Shown: positions 44,586-56,444 of the stretch, in pieces
Numbering within the stretch: position 1 is the stretch's first letter
How the letters are laid out: the number at the start of each line of letters is the position of its first letter
Assembly: GCA_019096195.1 (NCBI GenBank)
Contig: JAGTXK010000138.1
Location: 248,001-312,000, forward strand
DNA from: Boletus sp. NGJ
Taxonomy: Eukaryota; Basidiomycota; Agaricomycetes; Boletales; Boletaceae
Direction of reading: 5' to 3'
Length of the DNA stretch: 64,000 nucleotides
Made by a program: the position numbers and the translations under genes
Notes under the pieces: model-generated
Told to the model about the DNA's origin: nothing
What the model saw: the letters and a program-made list of their open reading frames with translations, nothing else
Database searches by the model: none

Positions 44586-47500
44586 ATGGGTGTCAAGTCT
44601 CTCTGGAGTCTTCTCGCACCCGTTGGCCGTCCAGTTCCGTGCGTGCGTCACATCTCATAGAGGCGCACCACACTCACAGACAGCGTCCAAAGGCTCGAAA
44701 CCATGGAGGGAAAGGCCCTCGCGATCGACTCGAGCATATGGATCTACCAATTCCAAGCCACCATGCGTGACAAAGAGGGTCGCGCCCTAGTGAACGCGCA
44801 CGTCTTGGGCTTTCTTCGCCGCATATGCAAGCTCCTATTCTACGGCATCCGTCCAGTGTTCGTCTTTGACGGCGGCGCACCGGCGTTGAAGCGAAGCACG
44901 ATCGTAAGTGGTCCCGCGTGCCCAACCATTTGACGTGTTCTTCTCTGACATCGGCTTCGGCTCTCGAACAGTCGGAGCGCAAGAAGAAGAAAAGCGGGGC
45001 GGCTGCGAGCCATGTCAAGATTGCGGAAAAGCTTCTTGCCGCGCAAATGAGACGCGAAGCGCTTGTTCATGCCCAGGCTTCCCGGTACGCACTACGTATT
45101 CGGTATCTGGACACGCCAGGCTCATGTAAGCGAGTCAGTCCGTCCTCGTCCAAGGGTAAACAAAAGGCGCCTTCGGGTCCCGTTGTTCTCGACGAGGACG
45201 CGGTGTATCTCGAGGATATCACCGGTTCCGTGGTCAAGACGCCCGCAAAGAAGAAAGACGGGCTGGTTTCACCACCGTCCTCGAAGAAGAAGAACCGGTT
45301 TCATGACCATGACCCATACAAATTGCCCGAGGTCAACATGGAGGAACAAGTTGCAAAAGCAACACGAACGCATGCACCGGATCCTCGTCTGGCCACCGAG
45401 GAAGAGTTGCGCTCGTTCATCGAAGAAATGCGTCCAGAGGATTTTGACGTCACGTCACCCGCTTTTCGCGAGCTTCCGACGGAAGTGCAATATGAGATCG
45501 TTGGTGATCTTCGTTTGAAATCGAGACAGACGTCGTACAAACGTTTACAAAATATGTTAAGGAAAACTGCTACTCCACTAGACTTTTCCAGGCAGCAGAT
45601 CAAGAACCTTCAGCAACGTAATACGCTCACACAGCAGCTTCTGATGACAACAGACAGTATCGGCAAGGCTCATATCACCATTCCTGTTCGTATTGCCAGT
45701 GAACGCAACAGAGAGTATCTCCTTATGAAGAATGAAGGCACGGATGGCGGTTGGATTCTAGGTATCCGAGACGAGGGCACCCGCATAAAACCCATTGAAA
45801 TTGACCAAGATGCTCGGATTCCCGTGAACGACGGCGACAGTGACAGTGAGATGGAAATGGAGGAAGTCAGCATGTACGCCACCAAATGTCTGCTATGGAA
45901 TGTATTGATGAAGTTTCGTAGACCAAGTGCTGTCCCATTTGATCCTGATCTTCGGGAGTACCAGCAAACCATGGCTTTGTCTGCAATTAGCAAGCGATCA
46001 CAAAAGAGCACGGGGTCCCAGCCACCACAGCACCGCGTCAAGCCACAGCCGTTGTTTGACATGGATGACGAGGACGAGCTTCCTCGGTTTCGCCCTCCGG
46101 AGTCTGATGAAGAAGATCCCGAACTTGCTATAGCCGTACAGGCCTCGCTTGATTCCGAATACTCGCTGGCTCAAGCAAACTTGCATTCCGCAAAGCCTTT
46201 ATCTAGCCAGAGCGTACTCCAGCCACCACAATCCGTTGAGGAGTCTCTTGGTCGCAATACACCAGCTACAGCTCCTTCTGCGCGCCTCGGCTTGTATGAT
46301 GATGATGATGATTTATATGCTTCTCCTTCTCGACTCGAGACAGCGTTGTCCATTGCAGGTGCCGGCCCCCCACGTCGAACCTCGGGAAGTTACGTTCAAC
46401 AGAGTACTCAGTCATCATTTTTTGGATCGCCATCATTGCTATTACCTCATAGGGTCACCGTACGCCCATCTTCAGCACTACCCCCCAACAAGGACGGCAC
46501 GGAGAGTACCAATGCCACAAGATCATTGGAAGAGCCTCCGTCTCCTGAACTCGACAAGATTTCTGCGGACCATCTCGCTGACGCTGTCGAGGAATCGGAC
46601 CTCGATGACGACATGGAAGAAATAGTCATGGTTCCGTCCATCTCCGCATCTCTGGGCAGTGTTTTCCCTCCAGCACTATCTCCACCTGCGTCCATGGACG
46701 GAGACACCCGTGAGGACCATGTACGGGAATCGGACTCTCGTGTATCATTCGATCTGCCCCCAGCATCGTCGATGGCGCTTTCCGCAGTACATGTACCAGA
46801 AGGGGACAGCGATCACTCAGCCATTGAGTGGTCCCGATCACCTTCTCCCGTCGGTGAACTATCAACAAACGACGTATCCGCTGTTGAACGTAGAGCGGAG
46901 AAGGAAGAGAGTTGGGACGCTGCGCAAGAGATGGACCCCCATCAGGAAGCAGGAGAATTTGCCCGGTTCATCTCTCAGATGAAGGGGAAAGACTTGGACA
47001 CCGTCAGGAACGAGATCGATGAAGAGATCAGGGAATTGAATCGACAAAAGAAAGCGGCAATTCGCGATTCTGAGGATATCACGCAGCATATGATCTCCCA
47101 GATCATGGTACGCGTTGGTTCCGGTGTTTGCAAGTCTTGGAATACTGATTGATTCAGCTCATGCTACGCCTATTCGGTATCCCGTATATCACTGCCCCCA
47201 TGGAAGCGGAAGCACAATGCGCTGAACTTGTGTCCTTGGGATTGGTGGATGGTATTATCACCGATGATTCTGACGTGTTCCTCTTTGGGGGAATGCGGGT
47301 CTACAAGAACATGTTCAACCAATCGAAGACAGTTGAATGCTTTTTGCTATCTGACCTGGCCCGAGAACTCGGCCTCGAGCGTGACGCCCTTGTCCGCTTA
47401 GCGTATCTACTCGGTAGCGATTACGTGGAGGGGTTGTCTGGAGTTGGTCCAGTTGTGGCCATGGAGCTTATGAAAGAGTTTCCCGGGGAAGACGGCCTTC

Positions 47501-48550
47501 ATAAATTCAAGGATTGGTGGACAAAGGTTCAAAGCGGACGGGACCGAGAGGAAGACAATAACACCAAGTTCAGAAAGCGATTTGTAGGTTTCCGCCCTAA
47601 AATTTCCCAGCGGGCCTCCGTCTGACGTTGTCCGACGGCAGAAAAAGAAGTTCAGGGATCTCTATCTCGCGGCGGAATGGCCTAACCCTCTCGTTGCAAG
47701 TTTCTCACCCCCAATCTGATAAATTGGACCTTGACTCAAAGTGTCAATTTAGAGAGATGGTTATTATCATCCGACTGTCGACTCATCCGAGGAGCCGTTC
47801 AAATGGGGGATGCCTGATCTTGATGCACTTCGGCAGTGCGTAACATGAACGAGACCAAGTGCAAATACTCATAAGCACGAACCTAGCTTCCTGCATGAAG
47901 AGTTGGGCTGGAACGCGACCAAGGTTGACGATCTACTGCTACAGATCATCCAAAAAATGAGCAGGCGTAATCAAGTAAGATTTTCTGTGCCAGCGTGGGG
48001 ATTGATACCTGTTGATAAACACGTCCACCCCAAGGCTACTTCCGCGAACAAACAAGCAAGTCTGAGTGCGTTTTTGGACGTAGAATCCGGAGCCGGATCA
48101 TATGCGCCGCGAAGGCGGCAAGCATACGCCAGCAAGCGATTGCAACAGGTAGTTTCCGATTTTAGGAAAGAGCGGGCAAAAATACAAGGTCCAATTACGG
48201 GGCCTGCTGCACCGTCCCAAGATGGCGATTTTGCCGCCGAGGATGAAACAGGGCCTTCGAAGAAGCGTCGTAGGACAACGGCATCAGACAAAGGGAAGAA
48301 GAGCCTGAAGAGGGCTAGTGTTCAGACGGGGAAGACTCGGCAAAAGAGGGGGCGTAAAGGCATGGGCGCTGGTCTAACAGCATCCACCGAGGAGGAGAGC
48401 ATGGATGACGGTGATGGTCTTGCAGCTGGTCTCATTCCGTCACAACCACTTGCAGTCCAATTGCGCCCTCGAGCGGGGCGTGAAAAGAGAATGGATACCG
48501 GCCTTGCCGAATTCGAAGAATATTCTTCGTCATCTAATGATCAATTTTGA
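44586..48550 (+). CDS. RAD2: DNA repair endonuclease Rad2/XPG
   Basis: 3' flap nuclease of nucleotide excision repair. Exon 1 ([17 protein letters not shown]) joins [22 protein letters not shown] in frame after an intron ending ACAG. XPG-N continues with [24 protein letters not shown] spacer of about 650 residues follows, typical of Rad2 over FEN1, with [15 protein letters not shown] and an acidic DDDDDL run. XPG-I reads [19 protein letters not shown] with the catalytic acids and [12 protein letters not shown]. The helix-hairpin region is [21 protein letters not shown]. The [17 protein letters not shown] to [10 protein letters not shown] junction appears to use a GC-AG intron (47696-47752). 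The tail has a PIP-like QASLSAFL (48052-48075) and basic KKRRR. Confidence 0.93.
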
Positions 48551-48765
48551 GAATCGAAGATTAGTACTTTTTTTCGGGGGGATTATCATTATCTTGACAG
48601 CGACTAGCGACTTTCAAACTTTCGTCGGGCGTAACGATCAAAGTTGAACATTGAATGACTACGTCTAAACCCTCATTTTCCGGGGAGCTTTCAAAAAAGC
48701 TCTCCATTTTTACAAAGGCAGGTGACATCCGTGACAAGGTACGCGTGGTACTACCCGAGTACTGC

Positions 48766-49336
48766 CTATTCTTCGTCATCCTCGGTCTCTTCCCTCGCCT
48801 AGTGAACGATGAATTGTTGGTCCGAAAATTTCATGACTGTAGCATACCTTATTCTCTTCCAGTCCGCCAAGCTCCTTTACGAGGCCGGAAAATGGATACT
48901 CCCGAGGCACGGTAGGCCGCTCAGGCACCAGTACGGAGTTGCAGAGGAAAGCAAAGCCAACGAAAGCGGAAGCCGCCAGGGTAAATTGGAATAAAGCTGT
49001 CCGAGGAGGAACAACTGAAATGTCAGGACCCCACATAGACAGAACTTCCTCGCATTCTGGAACCTAGCGAGCATGTGGTCAGTTACCGGGTGGCTCATCG
49101 CAGTTCACGTGGTACATCGGATCACTGACGGGGTCACCAAAGTTCCGCCTCATTTGTTGGTCCCACCAGCCTCTTGGCGGGAGGGTCTGGCTGGATTGCC
49201 ATGGCAGGTCAGGATAGTCTCCGAGTTGGGGGTCTTTTTCCTGAGTGGCTGAAGTGGAGGCAGCCCTGCACCAGCGAAGAGACTTGGGAGCTCGCTGTCT
49301 GACTGCGGCGGAGAGGGCGCACTTTGTGAGGCGCAT
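48766..49336 (-). CDS. NDUFB8: NADH:ubiquinone oxidoreductase subunit NDUFB8 (ASHI)
   Basis: Accessory subunit of complex I in the mitochondrial inner membrane. MRLTKCALSAAVRQRAPKSL is an import leader. DPQLGDYPDLPWQSSQTLPPRGWWDQQMRRNFG is the family signature. A 45-nt intron (donor GTGAAC, branch CTGAC, acceptor CTAG) best joins DPMYH to VPECEEVLSMWGPDI; other splice choices exist there. One membrane span follows (TALFQFTLAASAFVGFAFL), then VLVPERPTVPREYPFSGLVKELGG and the last exon, which ends AREETEDDEE-stop. It converges on RAD2. Confidence 0.9.
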
Positions 49337-49750
49337 GAGTTGGTCGACGTTTGGAATGAGGACGTCGGATGCGCGATCTCTGCCGAACTAGACCCCGGAA
49401 ATATACGTCGTATTGAGAGAGACCCCGAACAGCGCGTGCGGGGGCAGTTAATGAAACGACCCTCCGAACTCGTGCCAAGCGATGGTACGCAAATTTGGTG
49501 ACCCTGCCAGTCCTGAATGTATAAAATCTTCGGCCAAGAAAAGCTGCGGCCATTAATGCAGTACGTGCTGCAAAAAAATTCGCGGGCGATCGCTTACCCC
49601 ACCATACTATCTACGTGCAACTTACTATCTTGTTGTAGCACCACCATCCACTCAACTTACCCGGGCGTGCGTAATCACTCACTCTTGGTCCTTCGCTCCA
49701 ACTCATCTTTTCTCCGCAGTCTGTTTAATGCCCTCGTTCTGGGCACAATC
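49337..49750. other. Divergent intergenic, NDUFB8 / methyltransferase
   Basis: Shared upstream region of two divergent genes. A longer in-frame N-terminus of the methyltransferase from 49517 is possible but its composition is not protein-like. Confidence 0.45.
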
Positions 49751-51619
49751 ATGGCTATTGTGATCACTTCCTATATCAATGACGTCGACAAACGGCTGCC
49801 TAGAGAGGCGACCCACCGACGCCCCGCTGGTGAAATCATTTCGCCGCTCACCTACACCAACGACCTTGTAAATTTGTAAGTTACCCTCTCCCGGTCCGCG
49901 ACGCGCTGACTCCACCGTTCGTCAGTGATCATTGGGACCACATGTTCATAACGAATTGCTGTAAAAGTCTAACGCTTCACAACTTCGACGGACCCCCGGC
50001 GTCCGTCCTCGACCTCGGGTGCGGGCGTGGCCTTTGGGCCGTCGAAGCTGGTAGATATTGGCAGGTGCGCCTAATTTCATGCTAGCCGTGTGCCCCCTAC
50101 TCAGTAAACTTTCAGGGTAGTACGATTGTGGGCTTCGACGTGCAGCCGGTACAGCCCAAGCTCAGCTTACTAGAGAAAGGCCTGACTCGTAGGCTGAGAT
50201 GGGTCCATGGTAATCTGTAAGTACTGCTCTCGATCGCCTCTTCCAGACGTTTTTGCTTATATAATTCATTCAGCCTCGATGGATTGCCATTTCTCGATGG
50301 TCAGTTCGAATTCGTAAGAATGGTTCGTATGGGTCTACACATTCCGGAAGACGAGGTGAGCGTACCAACGTCGTTGTCAGGTTGCCGTCTAGTCCCTAAT
50401 TAACGATTATTTTACATCCAACAGTGGGGATACGTACTCGCTGTAAGCGTAGCGTTATGCTGTCATCTCTCGTAACTCATTTATCTGTCGGCTGTTTCCA
50501 GGAAATCTCGCGGGTGCTCAGCCCCAACGGCGTTTTAGAGGTACGAAATGAGCGTTCACATACTAAAACCGTTCATTCTAACCCGCAGCGCAAGATTATT
50601 GAAGAGGACCTTATATTCCCATCCTCGCCGTGTTCGAGCATAGCGCCTGTGAGTAGGCGATCGTCCGCGAACAGCTCACCTCGAAGCTCGAATACCGCTG
50701 TTTCAAATAGCATCCCGTTTACAACGTCCGATGCCGGAACCACTTTATTGTCCAGCTCTTCATCGTCATCGCTGTCGCTCACAATACCTGGCGTACATCT
50801 CAAAGACCCTCGAGATCATTCTAGGCTCAGGCGTGCATGGGAAGAGATGCTGAGCGAGCGTTTCCTTACACCGAAACTCGTCTCCGTTCTGCCATTTCAT
50901 CTAGGTGCATGGTTTCGCGATATTCGAACTCATCCGCCTTTCGAGATTCCTCTCCCACCGAGCTCGTCGCGCAAACGGAATACTCACCCGAATACTGGAA
51001 CGTCTGATCTTATTGATCCAGACGCGTTGTTCAAGCTCCGAGCGTTGTCATCATCCATGTCCCCAGAATTGGATGACGACAGCACATGTTCGCCCAACCA
51101 GAAATCTTCTCCTAGGTTTGTGTCATCGCGGGCTTGCATGCACTTGGCACGGAACGTCCGGACCATCGTAGCATGCAAGGAATCGATATGGCATGCTTAC
51201 GAAGGGCTATATGGGCACGATTCGTCGATACCCTCCCTCGTGAGATCAGCTCAAGAAAAGTATCTCAAGAAGCATTTCGACCAAGCTCAATCTACGACGA
51301 ATCCACTCCGCGAGTATTTCGAACACGACTGGGTCAACTGGGAAAAGTAAGTAATGTCTTTCTCAGAACCTCTCGATACTAACTGTTGGTGCGTTCAAGC
51401 GATATGACTGATCGTGCCTCTGTACGAGGAAGCATTCGATCCGAATTATGTTGGAATGAACCGTTTGGAAAAGCCCCGGAGTGGCGTACTTGGTTCAACT
51501 CCTTTCCTCCTGGTGACGAGAGTGAATACGAAGAGAAGCCCGAACCGTGCAGGAGATTGCGCGGGTTTGTATGCTTCAAAGATGACGTGCCAGCAGCGAC
51601 GAAGGGAGGGTCTCGATAA
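49751..51619 (+). CDS. Class I SAM-dependent methyltransferase, substrate unknown
   Basis: MAIVITSYINDVDKRLPREATH begins the model. After an intron DHWDHMFITNCCKSLTLHNF leads to motif I, VLDLGCGRGLWAVEAG, the AdoMet loop. The acidic loop and post-I strand read TIVGFDVQPVQP; then LRWVHGNLLDGLPFLDGQFEFVRMVRMGLHI (motif II region), and EISRVLSPNGVLEV (motif III). The arrangement is that of small-molecule methyltransferases such as those with the UbiE/LaeA fold. A long Ser-rich insert follows, then helical VPFHLGAWFRDIRTHPP-like and ARNVRTIVACKESIWHAYEGL blocks. It ends PAATKGGSR-stop. I cannot name the substrate. Confidence 0.83.
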
Positions 51620-51867
51620 TTCAATTATACCTGCTAGTGACGATGGATACCTGCGATGAAGACTCTGACGAAAGGAGCGCACATTTAGACGACACACTTT
51701 AGGGCATGATACCCCCATTACCAAGTTGTATAGTAGTCTGTAGGGATATGAACGCGTGACCGGCATCGCTGCTATCCAGGAGATTTACCAAATCAGGCCT
51801 CTTTGTACGCGCGGAGCCCCTTGTACTCTTCTGCACAATCATCCCAGCCTCTTTGACGTGGATAGCC

Positions 51868-53370
51868 ATGGCTGAAGCCCCAAAACCAGCTGAAAAACCG
51901 CGATTGATATCGGAGGCTGATATCACCAAATACAAAGTATGCCCAAACTGTTTTCACACAACTCTGACCATTATGACTGGACTTCTTAGACGGCTGGCGA
52001 CATCGTTAGCGATGTTATGAAAAAACTCATCGCTCTCTCTGTCGAGGGGGCAAAGATCATCGATCTTTGCATCGAAGGAGACAAGCTCCTGGAAGAGGCG
52101 ACCGGGTGTGTGTTCAACAAGCCGGTCAAGGGCATCAAGGCTTCCAAAGGCACGGCAAACACGTTTTCATTCATCACACGTATTCTCATCGAGCGGATGG
52201 TGTAGGCATCGCCTTCCCAACGTGTATTTCTGTCAACAACGCCGTCGCCCATTTTTCACCTCTTGCGTACGTTTCCGAGCGCCTGGCCCGCCCCGAGCTC
52301 TTTGATCGAATAAATTATGCCCATGATATAGCTCAGATTCCCTCGCTTCCCAAGTATTGGCCAAAGACGACGTTGTGAAGGTCCACATCGGAGCTCACAT
52401 CGACGGGTTCGCGGCGATCAGCGCAGAAACAATCGTCGTTGGTGCGGGCGAACAAAATCCCGTGACGGGCAGACGTGCCGACGTACTCAAGGCAGCCTGG
52501 CATGCTGCTGAGGCTGCGCTGAGATTGGTGAAAGTTGGGAACAAAAACTGGGCAGTGACGGACGCGGTCGCAAAGGTGGCCGCGGCCTGGGACTGCAAGC
52601 CGGTGGAGGGTGGGTGTGATCCGATCGAGAGACCATCGTGACTGGAGAGACACGCTCATTTTGTCGGATAGGGATGCTCTCATGTCAACAGACGCAAAAT
52701 GTGATAGATGGGAAGAAGCGTATTATCTTGAACCCGACTGAAGCTCAAAGACGGGACACCGAGACGATTACATTTGCAGAGGATGAGGTGTATGGTATCG
52801 ATATCCTCGTCTCGTCAGGGGAGGACGGAAAGGTACGCTCGAGCCGTCATCGGGAGCGATCAGGGTTTAATCGCGACGCCTCAAGGCACGGGTAGAAGAC
52901 TCGAGAACGACTATTTACCAGAAGGAGGGGGCGGTCACGTATCAATTAAAGCTGAAGAATTCTCGTGCCGTGTTTTCTGAGATGCAGAAGAAGGCTGGCG
53001 CATTCCCGATCAACATCCGTGTCCTGGAGGATGAGAAGAGGGCCCGTCTTGGCCTCCAAGAGGCCGTCTCTCATGGTCTCGTGAAACCATACGAAGTGGT
53101 GTACGCGACAGTACTTTTGGTTAAAATATGTTACCTTTCTGATATCCTCTTCCTAGTTACACGCCTGCAAGCACGTTCGTGGCTGCATTCCATTTCACTA
53201 TCGCCCTCCTCCCTGCTGGTCCCTGGCTGATCACCCATCCACCCATCTGGTACAAACCAGAACTTGTCGAAACAGGGAAAGAGCTGGAGGATGAGGAGCT
53301 CAAGAGTTTGTTGACAAAGCCACTGCGAGAGAACAAGAAAAAAAAGAAGGCAGAAACTGCAGAGGCCTGA
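51868..53370 (+). CDS. PA2G4/EBP1-like protein (M24 pseudopeptidase)
   Basis: Homologue of PA2G4/EBP1 and fission-yeast 42-kDa protein, ribosome-associated proteins with the methionine-aminopeptidase fold but no metalloprotease activity. The sequence runs MAEAPKPAEKPRLISEADITKYK, TAGDIVSDVMKKLI, GDKLLEEATGCVFNK, GIAFPTCISVNNAVAHFSPLA, VLAKDDVVKVHIGAHIDGFAA, TGRRADVLKAAWHAAEAALRLVK, NVIDGKKRIILNPTEAQRRDTE, EDEVYGIDILVSSGEDGK, SRAVFSEMQKK and WLITHPPIWYKPELV. It ends in a Lys-rich KKKKKAETAEA tail. The intron at 52150-52205 appears to be GC-AG; it joins KG to IAFPTC as the family requires. Confidence 0.92.
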
Positions 53371-53460
53371 GCCAAGCGATTAGACAATAGATGACTGCAC
53401 ACTATTTGTCGATCAATGGGTTATGATGTACAAGCACTGAATTGGAATACTTGACCCCCA

Positions 53461-53876
53461 TTACCTGGACTCTGGCGTCTCTGTCTCCGTCACTGGTCCC
53501 TCGCCGGCCTCTTGGCCAAATTCCCCTATTGTTCGAACGACGAGATCGACGTTCTCCAAGAATCCATTGACTACTAGACGCGCTAAACGGATGGTTAACG
53601 TCTGAAATGTCCTGTGATGCGTCGACCGTCAGGAGTTCGAGTCGAAGCAAGGGGGAACGTAAACGGACGCGATCAGCTCGTCGCCCTCTACAGTCAACGT
53701 CCGCTTGACAGCGAGCTTTTGCAGTTCCACGTCGACATCGATGACTTGCTTTGCGATCGCGGCGTGCTTGTTACTCGCAAACGGGATACGAACAGTCCTG
53801 GAACGGGCCAGGTAAAGTAGACGGTCGGGCGATCAGGCGAAGATACTTACACAGTGTGCCACGCTGTGTCGGACAT
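53461..53876 (-). CDS. PCC1: EKC/KEOPS complex subunit PCC1
   Basis: Small dimerising subunit of the KEOPS/EKC complex, which makes the t6A modification of tRNA and affects telomeres and transcription. Three short exons: MSDTAWHTV; then TVRIPFASNKHAAIAKQVIDV, DVELQKLAVKRTLTVEGDELIA; then TFQTLTIRLARLVVNGFLENVDLVVRTIGEFG, ending PESR-stop. The order of a beta strand, a helix with charged turn, VEGDELIA and the VVNGFLENVDLVV helix is the Pcc1/LAGE3 pattern. It is about 110 residues, the usual size. An in-frame ATG at 53900 is an alternative start. It converges on the PA2G4-like gene with about 90 bp between stops. Confidence 0.87.
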
Positions 53877-53900
53877 GGTGGTGGATGCACAAGTCGCCAT

Positions 53901-55084
53901 CACACTACTATCATCATCTCCGAAATAATCGGCCTCGGAAAACGCACATCGCTGAGGCTAGTTCAACGTACTCGTCTGCCAAATCAGACCCTACTCTCGA
54001 CGTATCTGACTCAATGATTAGACGCCCCTCGACTCTGTTCACAAAGATATGCTGTCGATCACGAGACCCATAGGCCATCTGTGACAGCATTTCAAAGTAA
54101 GTTTCTGATAACAAGAGCTGCTGGTGTCCGACCCCGGAAACCGGGTTGACGTGCTAACCGATTCATTTCAAGAGTTGACATTGAATGTTTGAACTATTGC
54201 ATACGAAACGGCCAGACTCCAGGTTGTTATCGCAATCACGTAGTGGGTCCGCGGCAAAGTCTCACTGACAGGCCGCTCGATGGCGTTTCAGGTTTCAGCC
54301 CTTGGGAGGTGAACGCCCCAGCCTGGTTCTTTGCCCATCTCAGTTCGTAGGCACTTAAACTCACCTCACAAGAGCTCACAAGTCCAGCGCCACGATCACG
54401 GTCACTCGTGTTTCCCGTAGGCACCAGGTACACGTGGATATTGATTTTTCCTCGCTTCCAAGGATTTATTCTGCGCATCTGACAGGTTACCCTGACAATT
54501 GACATATCACGCCCGTGATGTGTGTCAATGGTTCATGTCCCTTGAACGAGTGTTTGACGCCTTTTTTTTTTTTTTTTTTTTTTTGCAGTTCCTGATGAAT
54601 TTCGGCACGTACGTACCCATGATACAGGAAAGCGCGTGACGCCACTCCGACTCGGATGAGGGGTGTTGTATAAAACCCCCGAGCCGCTACACAGCAGCAA
54701 GACTTCTGTGGCGGCGACCCGGTTGGTAGCGCGACAAAACCGGCTTTCGCTGGATTGCCAGGGCCGACGGCTACACCAAGATAAGTAGCGATACAGTAAC
54801 CGAGAAAAAAGAAATTTACGCTGCGGCCAGGCCGTAAGGAAGATCATACTCTCACTGGCAGGTTCGAATACTCTGAACATTGGCGGAGATGGCCGTTCGA
54901 CCGATGCCTGGGAGTATAGACCAGGTTTCTGCGTCTTGACAACGTTAATCCCTGTCTCCCTCAATGGAAAACAAAGAGGCGATCTCCCTCCAGAAGGAGG
55001 CGTCTGCGACATGCTTGCCTGGACATATCCGGTTTTTTTTAAAAAACTGCTGAAAACATGAAGGGGGAAGCAAACGCGATGGCG
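53901..55084. other. Intergenic with long poly-T tract
   Basis: About 1.1 kb without a supported gene. The poly-T run at 54562-54584 is the only clear structure. Confidence 0.5.
54562..54584. repeat. (T)23 homopolymer
   Basis: Twenty-three consecutive T, followed by GCAG. On the plus strand it looks like a splice acceptor tract, on the minus strand like a poly-A insertion scar; no gene context supports either. Confidence 0.85.
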
Positions 55085-55640
55085 AATCTAGCCCATCTAT
55101 ACACATAAAATCCAGGATCGTCGTCATTCAATAACGCAGACAACGGCGCGCGTGCGTTCTCGTCCGACACGGCCCGGCTGGGTGCGGTCGTCCCAGTCTC
55201 GTTCGCCGCTATGCCGATTAAGGAGGGGAAGTGGGGATGACCTGTGACGATGAGAGCGCCGTCGTCGTCGTAGGCGATGTTGTCGGGCAAGAAAGGAACG
55301 GGGACTGAGTGTGAGAAGGAAAAGGAAGGTGCGGTGATGCTGGTATTGGTGTCGAGGGTGTAAAAGTGGACGAGGCCGAGCGAGGTGGAGGCGATGGCGA
55401 TGTGGGCACGGGAGGGCGAGAGCGAGAGAGCGACCCCGTTGGCAAAGGTGATACAGTACCGAGGGCGGCAAAGGTATGCCTGAGCGTATAATCGTCCGCG
55501 TCCGTCTTGGCGCCGCCGTCGGGGGTTGGAGTCGTGGATAGAGACGTGGGCGACTCAGCTCGACGGAAGCCCGACGAGAGTTTAGACGAGCAGAACGACA
55601 TGCCCGATTGGGTTCGGGAGACGACGCTTCAACTGGAAGA
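55085..55640 (-). pseudogene. Arylesterase/paraoxonase-like gene, C-terminal half on minus strand
   Basis: On the minus strand the sequence reads KRRLPNPIGHVVLLV, stop, TLVGLPSS, stop, VAHVSIHDS, then HTFAALGTVS, one missing base, and FANGVALSLSPSRAHIAIASTS, LGLVHFYTLD, VPFLPDNIAYDDDGALIVTGHPHFPSLI. This is the second half of a six-bladed beta-propeller of the arylesterase/SMP-30 type, which hydrolyses esters and lactones. TAA and TGA codons replace what were probably Glu and Trp, and a one-base loss precedes FANGV. No first half precedes it on this strand. The missing first half is on the plus strand just to the right. Confidence 0.7.
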
Positions 55641-55691
55641 TACGAAGTTCGACCATCCCAAAAAGAGTCGAGTTTCATTCTTACAGCCTCA

Positions 55692-56444
55692 TGACTAGTG
55701 CATGGATCCTTTTTCACGATGTTTTTCTGAGTCGCGATGTTCTCTCCCTGAACCAAGCTGATATCACTCATCCCGTCTCACTTACAGGCTGTCGTTTTCT
55801 ACCGCAGTGGCCGCGTTGCCTGGAACCACATCCTCACCGCCCCCAGCCTCCCAGACGCCTACTATATCGGTGGCAACTGGACCTCCCACTGTTCCGTCAT
55901 CAAAGACCCTTCCTCCAACGACATCAACTTTTGCGAGGACATTTCCTTTTGGGATCACCACGACGCCCACGGCACGCTCACCGACCGCCTCGACCTCCTC
56001 GGCTGCGACCCCAACCGGAAAGCCTGGAACACCGTCATGGGTCCCCTCCGAAACTCCAACCCACATGGTCACCTCTTTCTCTACGTCCCCAGCACCAGTG
56101 CCGTCCACCGCGTCACACTCAAGGGATACCCCACCACACACGACTTTCACCCACTCGGAATGGAGATCTACCCCTCTCGCGACGGGTCGTCGTCCAACCT
56201 CCTCATCGTCAACCACGCACGCGCACAGACGACCATCGAGCAGTTTGTGCTCGACCCTGCGCGTCTCACGGAGGCGCGGTACGTCCGCACGCTTCGCTCG
56301 CCGTACTTTGTGTCCCCGAATGCGATGGCGTTGACGTGCTCGACAAGCTTTTATGTGAGCAACGACCATCTCCTTGTGCTTGATCCTAATCACAGACTCA
56401 TCTCGAAAAACATACAAACAGGACGTGTTTGTAGTGAGCGATGA
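55692..56444 (+). pseudogene. Arylesterase/paraoxonase-like gene, N-terminal half on plus strand
   Basis: The frame reads YYIGGNWTSHCSVI, NFCEDISFWDHHDAHG, LLGCDPNRKAWNTVMGPLR, HGHLFLYV, HDFHPLGMEIYPSRDG, SSNLLIVNHARAQTTIEQFVL, YVRTLRSPYFVSPNAMALT and STSFYVSNDHLLVL, then loses similarity and stops. These are the first blades of the arylesterase propeller, including the Asn-His and Asn-Asp metal-site regions. The family continues after NDHL with KRRLP-type residues, and exactly that piece is on the opposite strand at 55608-55637. The two halves therefore fit end to end but are oriented apart. By itself this half cannot form an active enzyme. Confidence 0.68.

Noticed and set aside
48656-48994. 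Small plus-strand spliced gene antisense to NDUFB8 (MTTSKPSFSGEL to SAKLLYEAGKWIL)
   Set aside because: The splice signals look good, but most of the second exon is the mirror of NDUFB8 coding sequence and I recognise no family.
54533-55012. 159-codon minus-strand open frame ending in a Lys run
   Set aside because: The Lys run is only the poly-T tract read in reverse; nothing else supports a gene.
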